From JALHRI01 sp044351685 (lineage in GTDB: Bacteria; Pseudomonadota; Alphaproteobacteria; Rickettsiales; UBA3002), in NCBI GenBank assembly GCA_044351685.1, contig JBILFK010000118.1:1-5039 (forward strand): a DNA stretch of 5,039 nucleotides, in the 5' to 3' direction. Positions 1 through 5,039 of this stretch are shown here, one piece after another. The translations under genes were made by a program, and so were the position numbers. Each line of letters opens with the position of its first letter. Within the stretch, counting starts at the first letter, position 1. The notes under the pieces are model-generated. The model was given only the letters and a program-made list of their open reading frames with translations, had not been told where the DNA came from and ran no database searches.

Positions 1-83
1 GTTAACTATAATACGGCAGAGCCCACAAGCAATGCACTGGCAGTGCGCAATTTTAGTTCACCCCAGCGCGCAACATCAGTCAT
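1..83 (-). pseudogene. cdsA: 5' end of probable cdsA (phosphatidate cytidylyltransferase), interrupted by TAG near the window edge
   Basis: A minus-strand frame starts with ATG at 83-81, overlapping the uppS stop by 8 nt (ATGACTGA). It reads 25 residues, including WGELKLRTASALLVGSAVL, then hits TAG at 8-6. A polar start followed by an (L/V)RTASAL-type stretch entering a hydrophobic helix resembles the N-terminus of alphaproteobacterial CdsA. CdsA is the membrane enzyme making CDP-diacylglycerol from phosphatidic acid and CTP, and cdsA follows uppS in most proteobacteria. The overlap implies translational coupling to uppS. TAG is a normal stop here because pyrH ends with it. The interruption could therefore be a real nonsense mutation, a sequencing or assembly error at a contig end, or a sign that this is not cdsA. 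Identity rests on synteny and about 20 residues only. Confidence 0.5.
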
Positions 84-822
84 TGCGGGCTCCAAAGCGA
101 CGTTCGCGCGCGCCATAAACCTCAAATGCTTTTTCCATTTCTTCAGCTGAAAAATCTGGCCACAACACTTCGCTGAAATAAAGTTCCGTATACGCAGATT
201 GCCATAGTAAAAAATTGCTCAATCGTTCGTCGCCGCCGGTGCGAATAAGTAAATCTGGGTCGGGTAAATCGGCAGTTTCCAGATAGTTATGGATTGTTGC
301 TTCGGAAATTTGGTCGGGCGTAAGGGTGCCGTTTGCAATATCCGATGCAATGCGCTGCACCGCATACACCATTTCCTGGCGCGCACCGTAGCTGATAGCG
401 ATGGTAAGATTAAGCCCCGTTTTGCTTGCGCTTTCTTTTTCAATCGCGGCTAAATCTTTTTGCAAATCGGGTCTGAGGGTTTGCCTATCGCCAATGAAAC
501 GCAAACGAATGTTTTCTTTGAGCAAATTTTTGACTTCGTGATTAATATAGTGCCGCAATAGCCCCATTAAATCCTGTATTTCGCTGGGCTCGCGCTTCCA
601 GTTTTCCGAAGAAAAGGCGTACACCGTAAGATAACGTAAATGCGGATAATTGCGGCATGCTACAAGCAGCCGCCGCAGCGCTTCAGCGCCTGCTTTGTGG
701 CCCATTTTACGTGGTGTTTTGTTTTTTTCTGCCCAGCGGCCATTGCCATCCATGATAATGGCAACATGGGCTGGGTAGCGTGCTTCTTCAGCCGATTTCA
801 TGGCGAATGCAGAGAAGGGCAT
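76..822 (-). CDS. uppS: Undecaprenyl diphosphate synthase (cis-prenyltransferase)
   Basis: This 248-residue protein has the usual length for UppS (about 240-255). The enzyme condenses farnesyl diphosphate with eight isopentenyl diphosphates to make C55 undecaprenyl diphosphate, the lipid carrier precursor for peptidoglycan and other envelope polymers, at the inner face of the membrane. Visible motifs are MDGNGRWA (residues 24-31, catalytic Asp 25), the AFSSENW loop (69-75), and RTGGDERLSNFLLWQ (194-208), whose arginines and serine bind the diphosphate of isopentenyl diphosphate, followed by ELYF with Glu 213. The chosen ATG at 822 lies 6 nt after the frr stop in the same frame. An internal ATG at residue 8 (position 801) is an alternative. 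Neither start has a clear Shine-Dalgarno sequence, so translation probably depends on coupling to frr. The stop overlaps the putative cdsA start. Confidence 0.97.
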   Translation of the reverse strand: MPFSAFAMKSAEEARYPAHVAIIMDGNGRWAEKNKTPRKMGHKAGAEALRRLLVACRNYPHLRYLTVYAFSSENWKREPSEIQDLMGLLRHYINHEVKNLLKENIRLRFIGDRQTLRPDLQKDLAAIEKESASKTGLNLTIAISYGARQEMVYAVQRIASDIANGTLTPDQISEATIHNYLETADLPDPDLLIRTGGDERLSNFLLWQSAYTELYFSEVLWPDFSAEEMEKAFEVYGARERRFGARND

Positions 823-828
823 GAATAA

Positions 829-1377
829 TCACACGCTCATGATTTCTTTTTCTTTGCCCACCAGAAGATCATCGATTTTCTTGACAAAATCATCGGTGAG
901 TTTCTGAATTTGCTCCGATTGTTTGCGGTGTTCGTCTTCGGAAATTTTACCATCTTTTTCGGCAGCCTTCAGGGCATCCATGCCGTCGCGGCGCACGTTA
1001 CGAATCGCCACTTTTCCTTGTTCGGCATATTTGCCTGCCACTTTCACCATTTCTTTGCGGCGATCTTCAGAAAGTGCCGGAATAGGCACGCGAACCAGCT
1101 GGCCATCGGCTGCCGGATTCAGTCCTAAATTGGCGTTGGTAATGGCTTTTTCCACGGCCTTTACCATGCTTTTATCCCATACTTGTACCACCAATAAGCG
1201 TGGTTCGGGCGCACTCACGGTGCCAACCTGATTCATAGGCATCATAGCGCCGTAGGCTTCCACCTGCACGCTATCGAGCAAATTCGCCGAAGCGCGCCCA
1301 GTGCGAAGGCCTGTAAATTCGTGTTGAAGCGCTTTGAATGCGCCGTCCATACGGCGCTGAAGTTCTTGCTGATCCAT
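829..1377 (-). CDS. frr: Ribosome recycling factor
   Basis: This 182-residue cytoplasmic protein matches RRF length (about 185). With EF-G, RRF splits post-termination ribosomes into subunits. The first part has the RTGRASANLLDSVQVEAYG segment (25-43) and the PEPRLLVVQVWD strand (58-68). The conserved VRVPIPALSEDRRKEMVK segment is at 95-112, and IRNVRRDG at 125-132 carries the arginine cluster that contacts 23S rRNA. The C-terminal helix (about 145-180) is rich in Lys, Glu and Asp and completes the three-helix bundle. The open frame extends 48 codons upstream to 1521, but that part lies inside pyrH and is not RRF-like. The start at 1377 matches family length and has an AGGAG 10 nt upstream. 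The gene begins 13 nt after pyrH and ends 6 nt before uppS. Confidence 0.97.
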   Translation of the reverse strand: MDQQELQRRMDGAFKALQHEFTGLRTGRASANLLDSVQVEAYGAMMPMNQVGTVSAPEPRLLVVQVWDKSMVKAVEKAITNANLGLNPAADGQLVRVPIPALSEDRRKEMVKVAGKYAEQGKVAIRNVRRDGMDALKAAEKDGKISEDEHRKQSEQIQKLTDDFVKKIDDLLVGKEKEIMSV

Positions 1378-1387
1378 GGTATGATTG

Positions 1388-1392
1388 CTCCT
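1388..1392 (-). promoter_or_regulatory. Ribosome-binding site of frr, overlapping the pyrH stop
   Basis: AGGAG on the minus strand is 10 nt upstream of the frr ATG and shares bases with the pyrH TAG stop (TAGGAG). It settles the frr start at 1377 rather than at the upstream end of the open frame. A ribosome terminating on pyrH would cover this site, which suggests coupled translation of the two genes. Confidence 0.8.
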
Positions 1393-2143
1393 AGTGTGGG
1401 TTGTGAATAGTGGTGAATTTGCCCTTACCAGCGACCACTTCGGCGCATGAGCCGTGATCGTGAATGGAAAACACCAGAATGGGAATATTGTTTTCACGCG
1501 CAAGCGAGATGGCTGCAGCATCCATGACTTTCAAATCTTTGCTTAAAACGTCATGGTAGGTGAGGGTATCAAACTTCACGGCGTTGGGGTTTTTCTTAGG
1601 GTCGGAATCATACACGCCATCTACCTGCGTACCTTTTAGCAATGCATCGCAGTTCATTTCCGAGGCGCGTAGTGCCGCTGTGGGATCGGTGGTGAAATAG
1701 GGGTTACCAATACCGCCCGCAAAAATGACCACGCGACCGCGCTCAAGGTGGCGAAGGGCGCGACGGCGAATATAGGGTTCGCACACTTCTTTCATTTCAA
1801 GCGCGGAAAGCACGCGCGTATCGCAGCCCAAACGATCAAGAATGTTTTGAATAGCTAGTGCGTTTAAAATGGTTGCCAGCATGCCCATGTAATCGGCGCT
1901 CGAGCGTTCCATGCCTTGTGCTGCGCCCGACATGCCACGAAAAATATTGCCACCACCTACCACCACGCACACTTGCACGCCCATATCGGCCACTTGCTTT
2001 ACATCTTCGCAGATACGCTGAATGGTATTTAAATCCTGGCCGAAAGGTTTATCACCCATCAAGGCTTCGCCAGATACTTTGATAAGCACCCGTTTATACT
2101 TAGATTTACCTTTAGATTTTACAGCGAGTTGAGCAGGCGACAT
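1391..2143 (-). CDS. pyrH: Uridylate (UMP) kinase
   Basis: This 250-residue protein of the amino-acid kinase fold is close to the usual length of about 240. It phosphorylates UMP to UDP with ATP in the cytoplasm, feeding RNA synthesis, CTP and UDP-sugars. Visible motifs are KRVLIKVSGEALMG (17-30, phosphate-binding start), VVVGGGNIFRG (60-70), DYMGMLATILNALA (84-97), GRVVIFAGGIGNPYFTTD (136-153, the UMP-binding glycine loop) and LRASEMNCDALLKGTQVDGVYDSDP (158-182, nucleotide site). The first 15 residues are a lysine-rich leader seen only in some homologues. The start at 2143 is supported by a strong GGAGG 7 nt upstream. The gene ends with TAG, whose bases form part of the frr ribosome-binding site. 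The tsf-pyrH gap contains a hairpin that could modulate initiation. Confidence 0.97.
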   Translation of the reverse strand: MSPAQLAVKSKGKSKYKRVLIKVSGEALMGDKPFGQDLNTIQRICEDVKQVADMGVQVCVVVGGGNIFRGMSGAAQGMERSSADYMGMLATILNALAIQNILDRLGCDTRVLSALEMKEVCEPYIRRRALRHLERGRVVIFAGGIGNPYFTTDPTAALRASEMNCDALLKGTQVDGVYDSDPKKNPNAVKFDTLTYHDVLSKDLKVMDAAAISLARENNIPILVFSIHDHGSCAEVVAGKGKFTTIHNPH

Positions 2144-2150
2144 AGTATTA

Positions 2151-2155
2151 CCTCC
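2151..2155 (-). promoter_or_regulatory. Ribosome-binding site of pyrH
   Basis: GGAGG, within GGAGGTAA, is 7 nt upstream of the pyrH ATG and is one of the strongest Shine-Dalgarno matches in the window. Its first two bases lie in the 3' arm of the hairpin at 2154-2183. Confidence 0.85.
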
Positions 2156-2183
2156 GTGGGACGCGCAAGAACTAGCCCCACGG
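2154..2183 (-). repeat. Hairpin upstream of pyrH, touching its ribosome-binding site
   Basis: A perfect 7-bp inverted repeat, CCGTGGG (2183-2177 on the minus strand) and CCCACGG (2160-2154), encloses a 16-nt loop. Six of its seven pairs are G-C. The 3' arm runs directly into the pyrH Shine-Dalgarno and includes its first two G residues. No U-run follows, so it does not look like an intrinsic terminator. A role in translation control or mRNA processing is inference. Confidence 0.6.
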
Positions 2184-2221
2184 TGGAAATACGCAAGAAA
2201 AAAGGTAATTCTATACGATGC

Positions 2222-3136
2222 TTATGCAGCGCCAGCGGCTTTTGCTACTTCTGCAGCAAAATCATCTTCGGCTTTTTCGATGCCTTCACCAAGTGCAAAG
2301 CGCTCGAATGCAGCAAGCGTAATGGCGCTACCAGCATCTTTTTCAGCAGCTTTCACTACATCACTGATTTTGGTTTTGCCATCGATCACGAACAACTGCT
2401 CCAGCAGCACAACTTCTTCGTAATATTTACGAATGCGGCCTTCGATCATTTTTTCAACAACTTCTGCAGGCTTGCCCGATGCTAGCGCTTGATCGCGCAG
2501 CACATTGCGCTCGCGCTCAAGGTTGCTGCTATCTACTTGTTCGCGGTTTAATGCTTCTGGTTTTGCGGCAGCAATATGCATGGCAATTTGCTTGCCCAGT
2601 GCTTCCAGTGCTTCTTTTTTACCAGCCGATTCCAGTGCCACGAGCACGCCAATTTTACCAAGGCCAGCTTTTACAGCCGAGTGCACATAGGTGGCCACAA
2701 TGCCTTCTTTCACGCTCAATTTGGCCGAACGGCGCAAATTCATGTTTTCACCAATGGTTGCAATGGCTTCCGTTACGGCTTCCGATACGGTTTTGCCGCT
2801 GGCGGTTTTTTGATTTTTCAGTGCTTCGACATCGCCTGTATTCAGTGCAACATTGGCTACTTCAGCAACCAATGCTTGGAACTGATCGTTACGGGCAACG
2901 AAGTCGGTTTCCGAGTTCAGTTCTACAACCGCTGCGCTATTACCGCTAACAGCAACGGCAACCAAACCTTCAGCAGCAACACGGCCAGATTTTTTAGCAG
3001 CCGATGCTAGGCCTTTTTTACGCAGCCAATCAATCGCTGCATCTACGTTGCCAGCGTTTTCATCAAGGGCTTTTTTGCAATCCATCATGCCGGCGCCGGT
3101 GCGCTCGCGAAGGTCTTTAATCAGTGATGCAGACAT
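2222..3136 (-). CDS. tsf: Translation elongation factor Ts
   Basis: This 304-residue protein is the long proteobacterial form of EF-Ts (about 280-310). It is the nucleotide-exchange factor that releases GDP from EF-Tu during elongation in the cytoplasm. The N-terminal UBA-like domain carries RTGAGMMDCKKAL (12-24) and DAAIDWLRKKG (32-42). The core has the family signature VELNSETDFVARNDQF (71-86), in which the TDFV motif (77-80) contacts EF-Tu. The second half has VHSAVKAGLGKIGVLVAL (151-168) and HIAAAKP (187-193), then a helical insertion around 205-245 and the C-terminal FALGEGIEK segment (280-288). The start at 3136 has GGAG 6 nt upstream and gives the expected MSASLIKDLRERTGAGMMD N-terminus. 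The gene lies 84 nt after rpsB, its usual partner, and 78 nt before pyrH. Confidence 0.97.
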   Translation of the reverse strand: MSASLIKDLRERTGAGMMDCKKALDENAGNVDAAIDWLRKKGLASAAKKSGRVAAEGLVAVAVSGNSAAVVELNSETDFVARNDQFQALVAEVANVALNTGDVEALKNQKTASGKTVSEAVTEAIATIGENMNLRRSAKLSVKEGIVATYVHSAVKAGLGKIGVLVALESAGKKEALEALGKQIAMHIAAAKPEALNREQVDSSNLERERNVLRDQALASGKPAEVVEKMIEGRIRKYYEEVVLLEQLFVIDGKTKISDVVKAAEKDAGSAITLAAFERFALGEGIEKAEDDFAAEVAKAAGAA

Positions 3137-3142
3137 AGGGTA

Positions 3143-3146
3143 CTCC
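3143..3146 (-). promoter_or_regulatory. Ribosome-binding site of tsf
   Basis: GGAG on the minus strand is 6 nt upstream of the tsf ATG at 3136. It lies just outside the repeat cluster, 7 nt downstream of arm C, so neither alternative fold directly hides it. Confidence 0.7.
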
Positions 3147-3153
3147 AGATATA

Positions 3154-3218
3154 TCAGGTTTCAGGTGATAAGTTTCAAAAGGTTTCAAGCACATTGCTGC
3201 GCCTGAAACCTGAAACTT
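3154..3218 (-). repeat. Inverted and direct repeat cluster between rpsB and tsf with two alternative folds
   Basis: The gap holds five copies of a GTTTCA core: on the plus strand three direct copies (about 3158-3187) and two inverted copies (about 3205-3216). On the transcript, arm A (3218-3202) can pair with arm B (3188-3170). This gives a long stem of 7 bp, a 3-nt bulge, then 14 bp including wobble pairs, capped by a GCAA (GNRA) tetraloop at 3197-3194. Alternatively, 12 bases of arm A (3213-3202) pair perfectly with arm C (3165-3154). The two folds exclude each other. No U-run follows either. It could be an attenuator-like switch, an RNA-processing or stability hairpin, or a dispersed palindromic repeat. 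Confidence 0.7.
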
Positions 3219-3220
3219 CA

Positions 3221-4147
3221 TTACGCAGCTTCTTCGGGCTGCGGCTTAATTTCAGCGACGGCTTCCGCTTTTTTGCGGGCGCTGGCAGCTTTTTTAGCTT
3301 CTTCGGCAAAGGCCTCTTTTTTGGTCGAAGATTTCGCCGATTTTTTGCCTTTTGCAGGCTCTGCAGGTGCTTCTTCAGCAGTTGCATCGCTTGCTTCGCC
3401 TTGCTGTTCCAGCTCGGCTGGTTCTTCTTTAGCGCCAAAATCGATATTTGCGCCGCCCATGCTTTCCTGCAGGCCACTTAACACGGCATCAGAAATGAGT
3501 TTGCAGTAAAGTTTAATGGCACGCGTTGCATCATCGTTACCGGGAATCGGGAAATCAATGCCTTCGGTGGTGCAATTGGTATCCACAATCGCAACAATCG
3601 GAATCCCGAGCTTTTGCGCTTCTTTGATGGCCAGTTCTTCGCGGTTGGTATCAATCACGAAAATCATATCGGGCAGGCCGCCCATATCACGAATACCGCC
3701 GAGCGAACGCTCGAGTTTATCGCGGTTACGTTCCATGGTGAGCAATTCTTTTTTGGTAAGACCAGTGTTCGCATCGTTCAGCATTTCTTCGTATTTTTTC
3801 AGCTGACGAATCGAATTCTGAATGGTTTTCCAGTTGGTGAGCATGCCACCCAGCCAACGGCTGTTTACATAATATTGGCCGCAACGCTTTGCTGCTTCAG
3901 CAATGCTTTCCGATGCCTGACGCTTGGTGCCCACAAACAAAATACGCCCGTTTTTGGTGATGGTGCTACGCACGGCAGTAAGGCCACGGTGCAGCAAGGG
4001 GACAGTTTGTTGAAGGTCGATAATATGCACATCGTTACGTGTGCCATAAATGAAAGGCGCCATGCGTGGGTTCCAACGCTTGGTTTTGTGCCCGAAATGT
4101 ACGCCAGCATCAATAAGCTCGCGCATGGTAAAGGCTGGTAGTGCCAT
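3221..4147 (-). CDS. rpsB: 30S ribosomal protein S2 with extended C-terminal tail
   Basis: S2 sits on the back of the 30S subunit near S1 and is among the last proteins assembled. The core spans residues 1-230: MRELIDAGVHFGHKTKRWNP (8-27), NDVHIIDLQQT (38-48), ILFVGTKRQA (69-78), YVNSRWLGGMLTNW (93-106), LPDMIFVIDTNREELAIKEA (158-177) and GIPIVAIVDTNC (181-192). A 78-residue tail rich in Ala, Glu, Lys and Pro follows, giving 308 residues against about 241 in E. coli. Such tails are common in alphaproteobacterial S2 and are likely disordered. The open frame extends upstream to 4297, but the start at 4147 gives the standard MALPAFTMREL N-terminus and has AAGGAG 7 nt upstream. It heads the operon behind a structured leader. 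Confidence 0.97.
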   Translation of the reverse strand: MALPAFTMRELIDAGVHFGHKTKRWNPRMAPFIYGTRNDVHIIDLQQTVPLLHRGLTAVRSTITKNGRILFVGTKRQASESIAEAAKRCGQYYVNSRWLGGMLTNWKTIQNSIRQLKKYEEMLNDANTGLTKKELLTMERNRDKLERSLGGIRDMGGLPDMIFVIDTNREELAIKEAQKLGIPIVAIVDTNCTTEGIDFPIPGNDDATRAIKLYCKLISDAVLSGLQESMGGANIDFGAKEEPAELEQQGEASDATAEEAPAEPAKGKKSAKSSTKKEAFAEEAKKAASARKKAEAVAEIKPQPEEAA

Positions 4148-4260
4148 AGTAAAACTCCTTTGTTTCCGGTTGTTCCTCCACAGGCTGGACACATTGAAAA
4201 TCAACATGACCGGTGGGCAGGAGGCCCGTAACCTGTGTGTGAATTTCCCCACATGGGGAG
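4148..4260 (-). promoter_or_regulatory. Structured 5' leader of the rpsB mRNA (candidate S2 autoregulatory element)
   Basis: On the transcript strand this stretch can form four helices. TCCCC/GGGGA (4259-4255 with 4250-4246) closes a 4-nt loop near the predicted 5' end. An outer stem CACAGGTT/AGCCTGTG (4237-4230 with 4186-4179, one G-U) encloses two hairpins. One is GGGC-CTCCT-GCCC (4227-4215). The other is CATGTTGA-TTT-TCAATGTG (4208-4190, two G-U). The CTCCT loop is complementary to the rpsB Shine-Dalgarno. In E. coli and relatives the rpsB leader is a known site of repression by S2. Whether this sequence does the same is inference from position and architecture. I did not recognise a named RNA family. 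Confidence 0.5.
4155..4160 (-). promoter_or_regulatory. Ribosome-binding site of rpsB
   Basis: AAGGAG is 7 nt upstream of the rpsB ATG at 4147 and decides this start over upstream in-frame codons. Its AGGAG is complementary to the CTCCT loop of the leader hairpin at 4215-4227. A second SD-like GGAGG lies at 4175-4179 without a nearby start codon. Confidence 0.85.
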
Positions 4261-4265
4261 CGCGG

Positions 4266-4293
4266 TTAATAGACGAAAATCCGCACAAATCAA
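4266..4293 (-). promoter_or_regulatory. Candidate sigma-70-type promoter of the rpsB operon
   Basis: On the minus strand, TTGATT (4293-4288, -35) and TATTAA (4271-4266, -10) are separated by 16 nt. Each matches four of six consensus bases. Transcription would start near 4259, giving a leader of about 112 nt that begins at the first leader hairpin. It is the best promoter-like pair I found upstream of rpsB, but it is unproven. Confidence 0.5.
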
Positions 4294-4461
4294 GCATTGT
4301 TTTGTTTATGACAGTTTTGTGACGTTACCCCAGCGCCCATTTTGTTGCGCTGCAGCGTCTTAAAATGTTCATAAATATAGAATTAATCATTTTTTAGGGT
4401 GTGTTAAAATGAAAATGCCGGAGTGTGTGCATTCTGCATGCGCGCCGCGATGGAATAATGC
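4294..4461. other. Intergenic region between divergent rpsB and the unknown plus-strand gene
   Basis: This is AT-rich sequence between the rpsB promoter and the start of the divergent gene. It holds a GC-rich palindrome cluster (4331-4357) and -10-like TAAAAT at 4361-4366 and 4405-4410 on the plus strand, neither with a convincing -35. I see no supported gene. Short open frames here are in the wrong frame for the downstream gene or overlap it. Confidence 0.6.
4331..4357. repeat. Overlapping CAGCGC inverted repeats in the divergent region
   Basis: CAGCGC (4331-4336) and GCGCTG (4347-4352) form a 6-bp inverted repeat around a 10-nt AT-rich spacer. The second copy is also half of a perfect 10-bp palindrome, CGCTGCAGCG (4348-4357). 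Three half-sites placed between divergent genes could be an operator, but no regulator is identified. Confidence 0.45.
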
Positions 4462-5039
4462 ATGGCTGTATATAAAAATACCAAACAAAATTCTGGGCTT
4501 ACAGCGCTCGAAAGCGTCTCTGCGCCTGATGGTCAGCAGTTCTTTTTCCATATTCGTGATGCAGCTGCCGGCGAAGCAATCAAGCAATCGTTACAACATT
4601 CCGGAATTTCGTTGAAGTGGGTAGCGCAGAGCAAGCTTGATTCAGGATTAGTGCTAATTGCGCATGGCGCGCGTGGATGTGAAGCGCAAACAGTGGCTGC
4701 ACTTACCTCTGGTGGTGAGAATCTTGAACTTTCGCACAAACAGAAAAAAATTGATCCTTGGGTGATTCGTAGCTTTTTAGGATTTGGCGGGCAAACGTTG
4801 CAGTTAACCTCAAGCTTCATGCGGCCAGATAAACCCGGCATGGCGGGCAAGGGGGTTTGGCAAAAAGTCGATATGCCAATTTTTGTATTTGCAGCCGCAA
4901 ACATGACTGCGAACGTTATCAACCTTGCGTATAAAGCCCAAAATGTCGATGACCCCAAACAGCTGCGCTACCTCAAGGAGCGTGTTAACCAAGCGTTGTC
5001 GCCCTCACTTGAGCCCGGACACTATGCGCCAAGCGTCGA
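4462..5039 (+). CDS. Unrecognised protein, 3' end beyond the window
   Basis: The frame opens with ATG at 4462, directly after an in-frame TAA (4456-4458), and runs 192 codons without a stop to the window edge. A GGA about 7 nt upstream is only a weak Shine-Dalgarno. I do not recognise the family. The N-terminus (MAVYKNTKQNSGL) is polar, with no signal peptide. Two moderately hydrophobic stretches, SGLVLIAHGARG (61-72) and MPIFVFAAANMTANVINLAY (138-157), are more like buried strands or helices than clear membrane segments. A Gly-rich SFLGFGGQTLQL (104-115) lies between them. The last part (about 158-190) is charged and probably helical (DDPKQLRYLKERVNQAL). It is transcribed away from rpsB and is not part of the translation operon. 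The partly open reverse strand (141 codons) is taken as its shadow. Confidence 0.7.
   Translation, partial: MAVYKNTKQNSGLTALESVSAPDGQQFFFHIRDAAAGEAIKQSLQHSGISLKWVAQSKLDSGLVLIAHGARGCEAQTVAALTSGGENLELSHKQKKIDPWVIRSFLGFGGQTLQLTSSFMRPDKPGMAGKGVWQKVDMPIFVFAAANMTANVINLAYKAQNVDDPKQLRYLKERVNQALSPSLEPGHYAPSV

Noticed and set aside
1378..1521. Upstream extension of the frr open frame by 48 codons
   Set aside because: It lies inside pyrH, has no RRF similarity, and the start at 1377 has a proper ribosome-binding site and gives family length.
2190..2224. Possible separate promoter for pyrH using TATAGA after tsf
   Set aside because: No acceptable -35 lies at the right distance. Cotranscription with tsf is equally likely.
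4246..4254. DnaA-box-like TTCCCCACA-type sequence near the rpsB promoter
   Set aside because: It matches only about seven of nine bases, is a single copy, and is better explained as part of the leader hairpin.
4148..4297. Upstream extension of the rpsB open frame by 50 codons
   Set aside because: It covers the promoter and leader. The MALPAFTMREL start with AAGGAG upstream is standard for S2.
4383..4397. CtrA-like TTAA-N7-TTAG in the divergent region
   Set aside because: It is one base off the TTAA-N7-TTAA core in AT-rich sequence where chance matches are expected. No second site supports it.
4533..4958. 141-codon minus-strand open frame opposite the unknown gene
   Set aside because: It is antisense to a longer plus-strand frame, its residue makeup is less protein-like (many Cys and Pro), and it has no evident ribosome-binding site.

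Overview
The window reads as the conserved bacterial translation and cell-envelope operon rpsB-tsf-pyrH-frr-uppS, all on the minus strand, with the first bases of a likely cdsA at the left edge. On the right, a divergent plus-strand gene of unknown function runs off the end. Protein details (the S2 N-terminus, the 304-residue EF-Ts, the likely CdsA start) fit an alphaproteobacterium. By eye the base composition is moderate in GC. I cannot place it more precisely. It may be an uncultured lineage, and the window could be a whole contig, but this is inference.

Layout from right to left, the direction of transcription: a candidate rpsB promoter (about 4266-4293) drives a leader of about 110 nt that can fold into several hairpins. 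Then come rpsB (S2, with a 78-residue charged tail), an 84-nt gap holding an unusual cluster of inverted and direct repeats, tsf (EF-Ts), a 78-nt gap with a hairpin reaching into the pyrH ribosome-binding site, pyrH (UMP kinase), frr (ribosome recycling factor) after only 13 nt, uppS (undecaprenyl diphosphate synthase) after 6 nt in the same frame, and a putative cdsA start overlapping the uppS end by 8 nt. That last frame has an in-frame TAG after 25 codons, very close to the window edge.

The genes link translation (S2, EF-Ts, RRF) with pyrimidine nucleotide supply (UMP to UDP) and envelope lipid precursors (undecaprenyl diphosphate, CDP-diacylglycerol). This is a classic growth-linked cluster. 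The coding genes are ordinary. The interesting material is non-coding: the rpsB leader, the rpsB-tsf repeat cluster with two mutually exclusive folds, and the pyrH hairpin. The interrupted cdsA frame and the unknown divergent gene also deserve a look. I found no mobile element, CRISPR array, tRNA or rRNA.
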